NCBI GenBank assembly: GCA_964247705.1 | Contig: CAXTVQ010000023.1 | Span: forward strand, 1 to 64,000 | From: LMUY01 sp964247705 | GTDB taxonomy: Bacteria; Pseudomonadota; Alphaproteobacteria; Acetobacterales; Acetobacteraceae | DNA length: 64,000 nt | Reading direction: 5' to 3' | Shown: positions 7,570 to 15,815 of the stretch, piece by piece | Numbering within the stretch: the stretch's first letter is position 1 | Layout: the number at the start of each line of letters is the position of its first letter | The notes under the pieces: generated by a model | Told to the model about the DNA's origin: nothing | What the model saw: only the letters and a program-made list of their open reading frames with translations | Database searches by the model: none | Position numbers and translations under genes: made by a program

Positions 7570-9048
7570 CTAGCCATCGGCGTTCAACAGGCGGAGCACG
7601 TTGCGCAACCGGTCGAGGAAGACGCCCGGTCGGGTGAGCTCGTCGGTTTCGCTGGATGCCGGGTCGCGCCGCATGGATTGGAACACCCGGTCGGCAAGGG
7701 CTTCCAGTGCCTCCGCCAGCCCCGGGTCGGCGGCCAATGCGGCGCCAAGACCGGCTCGGTCGATCCGGTGCGACTGCAGCGGCGTGAGGGCGGTGGCCGT
7801 AGCCGTAAAAGGCGACCCGGTGACCAAACTCGCTGCCCCGAGCGTCTCGCCGGGTCCCAGCCGGCTGACCAGGCGCGGCCCGTCCAGCCCCGGCAGCGAC
7901 ACGCCAACCGTGCCGGACGCGATCATCAGCAACGCGTCCGGCACGGCGTCTTTCTCGAGCAACAGGGTGCCGGTGTCGGCCGCGATGGGGGTGAACTGAT
8001 CGGCCAACGCCGAACGATGGCCCTCGGCCAACGCGCCGAACAGTTCGGAGCGCTCGAGCAGTTGCACCAGGCTGGGCCGGTCAAGCCGACGCGGCTTGCC
8101 TTTGCCCGGCACGGCGAGCCCGATGCCGGCGCAACGGAGGTGATGGTGGACCCGGTCGTACAATTCGCTGCGGGCGCCTGGCAGGCCGCTGCTGGCGGCG
8201 ACCGAGAAGGTGATGCGGTAGCTGAGCCCGTCGCCCTCGAGACTGCGGCAGAGCACGGTGGGCGCCGGCTGATCGAGGATGGAGCCGCAATTCCGCACCG
8301 CGGCTTCGAGAGCGGCCGTGCAGGACGGGGGCGGCGCGTTCGGATCCACCTTGATGTCCACGCTGTCGGAGCGCCGCGGCGTCGGCTCGCTGCGGTTGAT
8401 CAGCCTGGCTTTGGCGATGATGCTGTTCGGCACGATGGCGACGTTGCCGTCGAACGTCGCGATCTGCGTCGAGCGCCAGTTTACCTGCCGCACCGTACCC
8501 TCGATGCCGCCCTCCACCCAAAGCAGGTCACCGACCGCATAGGGCTTCTCCAATCCCACCGCGATGCCGGAGAACACGTCCGACAGCGTGCTCTGCAACG
8601 CCAGTCCGAGCACGATCGCGACCACGCCCGAGGTGGCGAGCAAGCCGCCGATCGGGACGGAAAACGCGAAGGCGATGACCGCCAGCCCCGTCGCCACGGT
8701 GATGGCGCCGCTCAGCAGGTCGGACAGGATGCGGGTCTCGCGCGGCCTGTGCTTCAGCACGATGAACACGCGCGCGGCGCCGGATGCGACTTGCCCGGCA
8801 AGCACCCACCAACCTGCCTCGACCACCTGTTCCCAAAGCCGGTGGTCCGGATCCGGCGCGTCGAAGCGCGGGGCCAAGGGCGAGCCCAGGATGCGCTGGA
8901 CCAGCACCGTCGCCGCAGCGAAGCCCGCCAAGCGAAGCGCTATCCGAAGCCAGGCCGGCCAGCGCGGCTGCAGCCGGGGTAGTGCGACCGCCACCAGCAG
9001 CAGGGCGCTCGACAGCAGGAGGTTGGCGTCCAGCGCCGTCACCGCCAC
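7570..9048 (-). CDS. MscS-type mechanosensitive channel with C-terminal cyclic-nucleotide-binding domain
   Basis: A 492-residue inner-membrane channel. The first 160 residues contain several hydrophobic helices; the pore helix and MscS beta domain follow at about 130-235 (SGVVAIVLGLALQSTLSDVFSGIAVGLEKPY, then VGDLLWVEGGIEGTV and PNSIIAKA). Residues 335-450 form a cNMP-binding/Crp-like domain (SELFGALAEGHR, MIASGTVGVSL, LGPGETLGAASLVTG). It should release solutes on membrane tension, with gating modulated by a bound cyclic nucleotide, as known for the bacterial CNG-like branch of the family. The domain order is read directly; which nucleotide binds is not. Confidence 0.88.
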   Translation of the reverse strand: MAVTALDANLLLSSALLLVAVALPRLQPRWPAWLRIALRLAGFAAATVLVQRILGSPLAPRFDAPDPDHRLWEQVVEAGWWVLAGQVASGAARVFIVLKHRPRETRILSDLLSGAITVATGLAVIAFAFSVPIGGLLATSGVVAIVLGLALQSTLSDVFSGIAVGLEKPYAVGDLLWVEGGIEGTVRQVNWRSTQIATFDGNVAIVPNSIIAKARLINRSEPTPRRSDSVDIKVDPNAPPPSCTAALEAAVRNCGSILDQPAPTVLCRSLEGDGLSYRITFSVAASSGLPGARSELYDRVHHHLRCAGIGLAVPGKGKPRRLDRPSLVQLLERSELFGALAEGHRSALADQFTPIAADTGTLLLEKDAVPDALLMIASGTVGVSLPGLDGPRLVSRLGPGETLGAASLVTGSPFTATATALTPLQSHRIDRAGLGAALAADPGLAEALEALADRVFQSMRRDPASSETDELTRPGVFLDRLRNVLRLLNADG

Positions 9049-9485
9049 GCGCGGGTCCGGCCTGTCCCCAGGTCACGCATGCGGCAGCCCACTTCACTCT
9101 CCCGTCCGGATGTCGGGCCACGTCGGAGCCCAGTAACCACGGCCGGACGCTAGTCGATCGCCAACGGCCCAACCAGACGGGAACAACGGGAAACAGTTTT
9201 CTGGAAACGAGTAGAATGCGCCCGCTGATCAAGGCAAGGCGCCTACGGCCGAGGCACCGCCAAGCACTTCGCCGCGGACGCAGCGATAGTATGGCCGGTC
9301 GTCGCGGGAGCGGTCCGGTAGGCTGTGCGGCGCGGGATCCACTCTCCCACGTGCGATCGCCCCCACCGCAGCCCGCGCAAGTGCGAGGCCGCGCATCGAG
9401 AACGTGCCGTGCTTTGCCTGTTCCTAAGCCGAGGGATCGTGCATGGCAGGACCGGCCATGCAACTGACCGTTCCCGTGCGGGCTG
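9049..9485. other. Intergenic region without a recognisable gene
   Basis: These 437 bases lie between the MscS start (leftward) and the stop of the small secreted protein. I found no credible coding frame or RNA. It should hold the promoter of the MscS gene. Confidence 0.5.
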
Positions 9486-9881
9486 CTAGCCGGCGCCGCC
9501 ACCATATTCGTTCAGCAGGGGGAGCAGCGTGTCGAACGTGCACGGCGTACCCGCCTTGGAGGAGCGGAACACTCCTTGCGGCGAGACCGTGCCACTTACA
9601 TCGCCGGTCGGGCCGTTGCCGTTCACGGGCGTGTCGTGCCAGCTAAACGTCTTGCCGTCCGTCGTCCCCGACACCTTGCTGGTGCCGCTGCCATCGAGGT
9701 TGAAGACTACGCCGGATAGCTGCGACCCCTCCCGGATGATATGGAGGCCAACGGCCGGGCAACCAACCGACGCCCGAGTCTGGCCGACCAGCGACGCACC
9801 GCCGGGGCTCTGAGCCACGGCCCCCGCGCAACTGATGCCAAGGGCGCCGCCTGCAACGATCAGTGTGGAAAGCATTTTCAT
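9486..9881 (-). CDS. Small secreted protein of unknown function
   Basis: A 131-residue protein with a signal peptide (MKMLSTLIVAGGALG core, cleavage probably after AVAQ). The mature part is short beta strands rich in Gly, Ser and Thr (SGVVFNLDGSGTSKVSG, TGDVSGTVSPQGVF) with two cysteines that may form a disulphide. I placed the start at the ATG at 9881, preceded by AGGGGAA at a good distance; a longer frame to 9932 would bury the signal peptide. Probably periplasmic or extracellular; the family is not recognised. Confidence 0.65.
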   Translation of the reverse strand: MKMLSTLIVAGGALGISCAGAVAQSPGGASLVGQTRASVGCPAVGLHIIREGSQLSGVVFNLDGSGTSKVSGTTDGKTFSWHDTPVNGNGPTGDVSGTVSPQGVFRSSKAGTPCTFDTLLPLLNEYGGGAG

Positions 9882-10291
9882 CCATCGTTCCCCTTTTGGT
9901 GGTCGGCAGAGCACCGGCCGCATCCGGGACATTGCATGCCCAATCGAAACGCAGAGCGGTAGATGGCTGGCATGGGAAGATGTCTTCCATTATCGGGAAG
10001 CGGAACCGGTCGATTAGGCGGGGCCTTGTACTTTTCCGGGTGTCGGCCAGATCGGTGGCCGTTCACGCCTTCGCTCTGCGCGCGAGTGACGTCACGTCGC
10101 AAGGTGATGTGGAGCGTGGCAAAGCTCCACAACATCGAGCGCCGGGACCGGGTCCAGGGCACCGACCGGAAGCTCGCCGCCCTGATGGGGACTCCGTACG
10201 ATCACGTCGCCCACCGGCCCGACCCCAAGGCGATGCTTGAATTCGGGCCGCAACGCACCTTCGCTCCCGGTTGTCCGGGGGATGACCGGGC
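9882..10291. other. Intergenic region without a recognisable gene
   Basis: These 410 bases separate two minus-strand genes. Several overlapping frames are open, but their translations are Arg/Pro-rich and resemble nothing I know. Nothing functional could be supported apart from the presumed promoter of the small secreted protein at the left end. Confidence 0.45.
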
Positions 10292-10939
10292 TTATTCAAT
10301 GAGCGGGGCGGAACCCTCGGCTTTGCCGCATGGCCAGCAGGCAAGCGCCAGCCGCGCGACGCCGAGCAGTTTCTCGCGTGTCGCCCCATCTCGTGCCAGC
10401 GTCGAAAGGCCTTGCACGACACCCACGGTATAGGCGGCGAGCGTCGCGCCATCGGTCCCGGCCGGCAACACGCCCGCCCGTATGTCTGCAGCAATCTTGT
10501 CGCGCAACGCCGCCTCGATCCCCACCCGGATGTCCGCCAGCTCGCGACGCAGGTCCTCGGCCGCCGCCGAGACGGCAATGGCCGAACTGGCGAGCAGGCA
10601 ACCCGGCGGCGTGTGCTCGCCGGTGAACGCCACCGCCGCCCCCTCCAGGAGCCAGCGAGCGGCCGCAAGCGCGCTGCCGAATTGCGCCACCATCGCCGCC
10701 GGTGGAAGCGGCTGGGCGAGGTATCGCGCCACGGCCTGTCGGAACAGACCCTTCTTGTCGCCGAAGGCCGCGTAGATGCTGGGCGGCGTGATCCCCATGG
10801 CCCGGGTCAGTTCGGTGAGAGAGGTCGCCTCGTAACCGTGCCGCCAAAATAGCAGCATCGCCTTTTCGAGCGCCTGCTCGCGGTCGAACGAGGGCGGCCG
10901 GCCTGGCTTGCGGCGCGGAACAGGAGCGGGAACTTCCAT
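10292..10939 (-). CDS. TetR-family transcriptional repressor
   Basis: A 215-residue TetR regulator. After a basic tail (PRRKPGRPPSFDRE) comes the helix-turn-helix at about 25-65: LFWRHGYEATSLTELTRAMGITPPSIYAAFGDKKGLF. The rest is an all-helical ligand domain with a PPGCLLASSA motif common in the AcrR/YxaF-like branch. I chose the ATG at 10939 over the TTG at 10948. It is divergent from an aldo-keto reductase; an 80-base spacer holds a long inverted repeat over the reductase promoter, so autoregulation and repression of the reductase are likely. The inducer is unknown, perhaps a reactive carbonyl. Confidence 0.87.
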   Translation of the reverse strand: MEVPAPVPRRKPGRPPSFDREQALEKAMLLFWRHGYEATSLTELTRAMGITPPSIYAAFGDKKGLFRQAVARYLAQPLPPAAMVAQFGSALAAARWLLEGAAVAFTGEHTPPGCLLASSAIAVSAAAEDLRRELADIRVGIEAALRDKIAADIRAGVLPAGTDGATLAAYTVGVVQGLSTLARDGATREKLLGVARLALACWPCGKAEGSAPLIE

Positions 10940-10940
10940 A

Positions 10941-11004
10941 GCGATCAATATGGAATGCTTGACTTATGTCGGCAAGCGGACATAGTGGGTTCCATACCGA
11001 TCGC
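10941..11004. promoter_or_regulatory. Probable TetR operator: nested inverted repeats
   Basis: Left arm GCGATCAATATGGAA (10941-10955) and right arm TTCCATACCGATCGC (10990-11004) are inverted copies matching at 13 of 15 positions. Inside lies a second perfect pair, TATGTC (10965-10970) and GACATA (10979-10984), with a slightly different centre. The repeat fills the spacer between the divergent TetR and aldo-keto reductase genes and covers the predicted promoter. Confidence 0.7.
10959..10986 (+). promoter_or_regulatory. Predicted sigma-70 promoter of the aldo-keto reductase gene
   Basis: TTGACT (10959-10964) and CATAGT (10981-10986), 16 bases apart, are good -35 and -10 candidates, 32 bases before the reductase ATG. 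The inner inverted repeat lies in the spacer and -10, where a bound TetR dimer would block RNA polymerase. Confidence 0.55.
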
Positions 11005-11018
11005 TAGGAAATTCAGTC

Positions 11019-12158
11019 ATGTCAATGACCACCTATCGCACACTGGGCCGATCCGGCCTTGTCGTGAGTCCCCTGGCGCTTGGCACCATGACGTTCGGGA
11101 CGGCACGCTGGGGCGTGGACGAGGCGGGCGCCCGCGCCGTGTTCGATGCCTATGTGGAGCGCGGCGGCAATTTCATCGACAGCGCCGACGTGTATGCCGG
11201 CGGCGCCAGCGAGACGTTGATCGGCCAATTCATCGCGGCGGAGGGGCTGCGGGATCGGTTGGTTCTCGCCACCAAGTCGGGCTTCGCTACCGGGCAGGGT
11301 CCCCAAGCCGGCGGCAATGGCGCCAAGCATGTCCACCTGGCGCTCGAAGCCTCGCTGCGCCGCCTGCGAACCGACTATGTGGACCTTTACTGGGTCCATG
11401 TCTGGGATGGCGTGACGCCCGCGGAGGAGTTGCTGCAGACCATGGCCGGCCTCGTGCGCAGCGGTAAGGTTCGATACTGGGGGATATCGAACACGCCCGC
11501 CTGGTATATCGCCAAGCTGGCCACCCTCGCATCCGTGCGGGCGCTTCCCGGCCCGATCGCGTTGCAGTTCTTCTACTCGCTGGTGAGCCGGGAGATCGAG
11601 GACGAGCACGTCCCGCTCGCCGCCGAGTTCGGCATGGGCGTGGTTCCCTGGAGCCCCTTGGCGTACGGCCTGCTTACGGGGAAATACGATCGCGCCGAGG
11701 TCGAGGCGGCCGCCCCGCGCACCGGAGGCCTACCCGGCGCGGCGGTTCGCGCCGGCGACAGCCGGCCCGCCGGCGACAAGCGTCTGGATGGGGCCAATCC
11801 GTTCGGCGATACCCTGTTCACGCCGCGAAACTGGGGCATTGTGGACGCGGTGCGCCGGGTTGCGGACGAGATCGGCGAGCCGCCCGCCCGTGTGGCGCTC
11901 GCCTGGGTGATAGGCCGACCCGGCGTTGCCTCCACGCTCATGGGCGTCAGCGGCCCGGCCCAGATCGCGGACAATGTCGCCGCGCTCGACCTCGTGCTCT
12001 CCCCCCAGCACAAGGCGGTGCTCGAGGCCGCGAGCGATCCGGCCGAGCCGCGAATGCTCTATGGCCTATCGCGCCCACCGACACGCCAGCGCGTCGTATT
12101 CGGCGGCAGCATGGTGTCCTCGCATGATGAAGCCAGGACACTGCTGCAATCCCAATGA
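11019..12158 (+). CDS. Aldo/keto reductase
   Basis: A 379-residue NADPH-dependent carbonyl reductase of the (beta/alpha)8-barrel AKR superfamily. The catalytic tetrad is complete: Asp54, Tyr59, Lys86 and His127 in FIDSADVY, LATKSGF and YWVHVWD. The cofactor-binding C-terminal part has WSPLAYGLLTGKY and the usual loop before helix 8. It is longer than the typical 320-340 residues because of an insertion after residue 230 (GLPGAAVRAGDSRPAGDK) and a C-terminal tail. It is transcribed divergently from the TetR gene under the operator described, so it is probably induced by a toxic aldehyde or ketone. Confidence 0.92.
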   Translation: MSMTTYRTLGRSGLVVSPLALGTMTFGTARWGVDEAGARAVFDAYVERGGNFIDSADVYAGGASETLIGQFIAAEGLRDRLVLATKSGFATGQGPQAGGNGAKHVHLALEASLRRLRTDYVDLYWVHVWDGVTPAEELLQTMAGLVRSGKVRYWGISNTPAWYIAKLATLASVRALPGPIALQFFYSLVSREIEDEHVPLAAEFGMGVVPWSPLAYGLLTGKYDRAEVEAAAPRTGGLPGAAVRAGDSRPAGDKRLDGANPFGDTLFTPRNWGIVDAVRRVADEIGEPPARVALAWVIGRPGVASTLMGVSGPAQIADNVAALDLVLSPQHKAVLEAASDPAEPRMLYGLSRPPTRQRVVFGGSMVSSHDEARTLLQSQ

Positions 12159-12508
12159 ACATGGCAGCAGGCCTGAAGCGGTCGATCTGAACTCGTTGAG
12201 GCCACCGGCCCCAGCAGAAGCAGTTTGCCTATGACGGCCCGGGAATTCAGTCCGTAGAGCCTACGTTGTAAACACGCGCCACGTTGCCCGGCCCAACAGC
12301 TTCGGGCCAACCCTGCTGGCAACATCGCGGCACCGCTTGTTTGTATCCTTGCGGTTGTGCGCCGATGATGAAGACCGGCGCGTTGGAGGTCGGATTTGCA
12401 GCGGGATGCGTTGAGTGCGGACCGGCGCATGGCCGGACTGCGGGAACGAACCGGTGGCGCGCGTCAATCACGTCTATCAGGGCGGTGGCACGAGGCGCGC
12501 GACGAGGA
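12159..12508. other. Intergenic region without a recognisable gene
   Basis: These 350 bases lie between the aldo-keto reductase stop and the LysR start on the same strand. I see no gene. A GGCCC/GGGCC pair at 12290-12308 could form a short hairpin but has no U tract. Confidence 0.45.
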
Positions 12509-13402
12509 ATGATCGAGTGGGACGATGTCCGCTATTTCCTGGCCGTCGCGCGCGGCGGTTCAGTGCGCGCGGCAGCGGAGCGCCTTTGCGTGAACCATGC
12601 CACCGTGCTCCGGCGCGTCGCCCAACTAGAGGAGCGACTGGGCGCACGGTTGTTCGACCGGCTTCCCTCCGGTTACCGCACGACTGAAGCCGGCGAAGAC
12701 GTGGTCGGGCTCGCGGAGCAGATGGAGGCGTCATCCAACCAATTGGAGGCGCGCGTCCTGGGCCGCGACCAAGGCGTGCGCGGGCTGCTGCGGGTGACGA
12801 TGGCGCCGACGATCGCCACCCATCTCCTGATGCCGGGTCTGGCCGAGTTCGCGCAACTCTACCCGGAGGTGGAAATCACCATCCTTTCGCTGGACGAGCC
12901 GGTCAATCTCACCAATCGTGAGGCCGATATCGCGCTACGGGTGGTCTACGACCGCAACAACCTCCCGCCCAACCTGCATGGGACGAAGGGCCCGGAGTTG
13001 TACGGAGGCGTCTACGTGGCCCGAACCGTGCTGGGGGGATGGCGGACCGGACAGATCCATTCCGTCCGCTGGATCGTGAAAGACAATGTCGGCCTGCCCG
13101 AATGGGCGCGCGGTAGCGAGATGCAGGTGGCCGAGGTGCCGTTCCGGACGACAAACGCGGACGCGCAAATCACCGCCGTCCGCCAAGGCGTCGGTATGAC
13201 GACGCTCCCCTGCTTCGTTGGCGACACTGACCCGTTATTGGTCAGGGTGCCGGGCACCGGGCTGCACATGCACGGCACGCTATGGCTGCTCACTCAGGGC
13301 GAGACGCGTAAGACCAATCGGGTGCGGCTGTTCACAGACTTCATGTCGAAGCGACTGGCTGCCTACGCGCCGCTGCTTGCGGGATGCAGCCTGCCCGGCT
13401 GA
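12509..13402 (+). CDS. LysR-family transcriptional regulator
   Basis: A 297-residue LysR regulator unrelated in detail to the pair at 1-6 kb. The helix-turn-helix is at residues 1-60 (VRAAAERLCVNHATVLRRVAQLEERLGARLFDR), and the effector domain starts near 90 (VRGLLRVTMAPTIATHLL). The ATG at 12509 has GAGG immediately upstream and gives the family length; the open frame extends further back to 12284 without family features. The next gene downstream encodes an NADP-binding reductase, a plausible target. Confidence 0.9.
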   Translation: MIEWDDVRYFLAVARGGSVRAAAERLCVNHATVLRRVAQLEERLGARLFDRLPSGYRTTEAGEDVVGLAEQMEASSNQLEARVLGRDQGVRGLLRVTMAPTIATHLLMPGLAEFAQLYPEVEITILSLDEPVNLTNREADIALRVVYDRNNLPPNLHGTKGPELYGGVYVARTVLGGWRTGQIHSVRWIVKDNVGLPEWARGSEMQVAEVPFRTTNADAQITAVRQGVGMTTLPCFVGDTDPLLVRVPGTGLHMHGTLWLLTQGETRKTNRVRLFTDFMSKRLAAYAPLLAGCSLPG

Positions 13403-13573
13403 CCCGTCCACCACCGCCGAGCGGTGAGTAAATGCACAACCGGTGTGAGCAAGCTCCGAGTCCCGCCCGGCCCCGCGCCGCCCCAGCTTTACGAAGGCCG
13501 CTCTTGAGCGCGAACGCGCCTGAAGCAGCCGCCGGCAGCAGTCGCACCGGATTTCTCTCGCCTGGAGATTACC

Positions 13574-14179
13574 ATGACATACGCAATCATCGGCTTCGGT
13601 GCAGTCGGCCAAGCGCTTGCCGCAGCGTTCGCGCGCAAGGGCATCGATGTGGCCGTCGCGGGCCGGCGCCCGCCCGAAGCGCTGGCGCAACAGGCTGCGG
13701 CGATCGGACCGACGGTCAAGCCAAAGACGCTGGAGGAGGCGCTGTCCGCCGATACCATCCTGTTGGCTGTGCCTTTCTGGCAGCACCGGGAAGTGGCCAA
13801 GGCTTCGGCCAGTTGGGCCGGCAAGACGATTGTCGACGTGACGAACGCGTTCGGCGTTCCCGTCGAGGAACTGGACGGCCTGCCCTCCTCCGCGGTCGTC
13901 GCCCGCGCCTTCTCTGGCGCCAAGCTGGTCAAGGCCTTCAACCATCTTGCCGCGGCGAAGCTGGCCGCCGATCCGAACGTGGGCGGGGGACGGCGCGTGA
14001 TCTTCGTGTCGAGCGACCAGGACGACGCGGCGGTATCGGTTGTGGCGTTGGCCGAACGGCTTGGCTTCGCGCCTGTCAAGCTGGGCCGGCTTGCCGAAGG
14101 AGGAGCCCTCGTTCAGGCCCGCGGGCATAGCTGGGCGGCCTTGATCTTCCAGGACCTCATCAAGGTCGCGGACCGCTGA
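13574..14179 (+). CDS. NADP-binding oxidoreductase (F420-dependent reductase-like)
   Basis: A 201-residue single-domain Rossmann protein of the 'NADP oxidoreductase, coenzyme F420-dependent' family. The dinucleotide loop IGFGAVGQAL sits at residues 5-14, followed by VAGRRPPE, where the Arg pair after the second strand suits NADP. The middle carries ILLAVPFW and VKAFNHL, typical of the family. A GGAGA site precedes the ATG. Many bacteria with this family lack F420, so NADPH-dependent reduction of another acceptor is equally possible. It lies 171 bases after the LysR gene on the same strand. Confidence 0.8.
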   Translation: MTYAIIGFGAVGQALAAAFARKGIDVAVAGRRPPEALAQQAAAIGPTVKPKTLEEALSADTILLAVPFWQHREVAKASASWAGKTIVDVTNAFGVPVEELDGLPSSAVVARAFSGAKLVKAFNHLAAAKLAADPNVGGGRRVIFVSSDQDDAAVSVVALAERLGFAPVKLGRLAEGGALVQARGHSWAALIFQDLIKVADR

Positions 14180-14456
14180 TCCACGGCCAGACAGCGGAGG
14201 CAGGTCAGCCAGGGTGCAGACGTAGCGGCTGCGGACTCGGCCAGAGAGAGAGAGACTACAAGGCAGACAAGCGCACTCTGTCTGCCTGAGTTCGGTCACG
14301 CTGCGTAATGCCGCAGCATCGCTCCGAGGCCGGCTGAACTTTGGTGCAGCCTACACCGCCTGTGCTGTCTCCCCCTCGTTGTCAGCACTGAGTCCCGCTT
14401 GCCCGGCCCAAACCGCGCGCCTACCGTCCTCCGAAACGTCTTCTGGGGGCACTGGC

Positions 14457-15815
14457 ATGGCGCGTATTGGCCGAACCATCGACGTCGGCGCAGCCGTCGA
14501 TCAGGCGCGGTTGCAGCCGATCTCGGCGTTGACGCTGGTGCTCTGCACCCTGGTGGCCACGTCCGATGGGTTCGACAACCAGGCGCTTGCCTTCACCGCG
14601 CCGGCGATCGCGGCCGGGTGGGGCGTGAAGATGGCGGCATTCGCGCCGGTGTTCAGCGCCGGGTTGTTCGGGCTGCTGCTCGGATCGATGCTGTTCGGCA
14701 CGCTCGCGGACCGGTTCGGGCGGCGGCGGATGCTGCTGGCCAGCGGCGCGGTGTTCGGCCTGGCCACGCTCGCCACCCCCTTCGTGCCGGACATCACCAC
14801 GCTCATGATCGTGCGTTTCATCGGCGGGCTCGGCATCGGCGGCGTGCCCAGCTCGGTGGCGGCGCTGGTGGGGGAGACGGTGCCGGCGCGGCATCGGCAA
14901 AGCTTCATCGCCTGGACGCTGATCGGCATTCCGCTGGGCGGGTTCTTCGGCGGTGTCGTCGGCGCCTACTGCATCCCGAACTTCGGCTGGCCGTCCGTGT
15001 ACTACATCGGCGGCGGCTGCACGGCAGCGATCCTGGTCGCGTGCGCCGCGGCGCTGCCGGAGAGCAACCGCTTCTTGGCGCTGCATCCCGGCCAGGCCGC
15101 GCGGTTGGCCGGGGTGATGAACCGCATCGACCCGGCGGGCCGCTACGGTGCAGAGGACACCTTCGTGCTCCCGGCGTCGGAGGACAGGCGGTCCGGCGTG
15201 GGCGGGCTGTTCGCCGAGGGGCGGGCGCGGATGACGCTGCTGTTCTGGCTCGGCTGCGTGGTGAACCTGCTCACCTTCTACTTCGTGGTGAACTGGACGC
15301 CGACGCTGTTCCGCGAATCCGGGCTGTCGGCGAACCTGGCCACGCTCAGCACCTCGGCGGTGAACGGCGGCGCCATCCTGTTCGGCCTCGTCATGGGTTG
15401 GTTCTGCAACCGGGTCGGCACCCGCAACGCGGCGGCGAGCACGTTCATCGTGGCGGCAGCCGGGCTGCTGCTGATGTCGGTGGGCGACGGGCTGGTGGGG
15501 CCGATGATGGTGGGGGCGTTCCTGGCGGGGGCGGGGGCGATCGCGGGGGCGTCCGCGATGACCATGTTCGGCGCCGAGTCCTACCCGACCGCGCTGCGCA
15601 CCACGGGCATCGGCTGGGGGCTGAGCGCCGGGCGGGTCGGCTCGGTGGTGAGCCCGTTCGTGGTCGGCCTCCCGCTTAGCTGGGGCTGGCACGCGCAGTC
15701 GATCCTGCTGCTGCCGCTGATCCCCGCAGTGATCGGGGCGGCGGCGATCCTGCTCAGCCGCGGGCCCCGGCCGGTGCTGGCCGCCCCGCGCGTGGCGGAA
15801 GGCGTGGCACTGTGA
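14457..15815 (+). CDS. MFS transporter, aromatic acid:H+ symporter-like
   Basis: A 452-residue inner-membrane transporter with about 12 transmembrane helices. The MFS A-motif GTLADRFGRRRML is between helices 2 and 3, and an Asp in helix 1 (SDGFDNQALAF) matches the DxxD of the aromatic acid/H+ symporter (AAHS) group. The ATG at 14457 is preferred; the frame is open to 14379. Its stop overlaps the GTG of the ThDP decarboxylase by four bases, which implies translational coupling and suggests it imports that enzyme's substrate or precursor, plausibly an aromatic 2-oxo or 2-hydroxy acid. Confidence 0.87.
   Translation: MARIGRTIDVGAAVDQARLQPISALTLVLCTLVATSDGFDNQALAFTAPAIAAGWGVKMAAFAPVFSAGLFGLLLGSMLFGTLADRFGRRRMLLASGAVFGLATLATPFVPDITTLMIVRFIGGLGIGGVPSSVAALVGETVPARHRQSFIAWTLIGIPLGGFFGGVVGAYCIPNFGWPSVYYIGGGCTAAILVACAAALPESNRFLALHPGQAARLAGVMNRIDPAGRYGAEDTFVLPASEDRRSGVGGLFAEGRARMTLLFWLGCVVNLLTFYFVVNWTPTLFRESGLSANLATLSTSAVNGGAILFGLVMGWFCNRVGTRNAAASTFIVAAAGLLLMSVGDGLVGPMMVGAFLAGAGAIAGASAMTMFGAESYPTALRTTGIGWGLSAGRVGSVVSPFVVGLPLSWGWHAQSILLLPLIPAVIGAAAILLSRGPRPVLAAPRVAEGVAL

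Noticed and set aside
9882..10291. Possible transposase or other relic
   Set aside because: Translations in all frames lacked any conserved motif I know.
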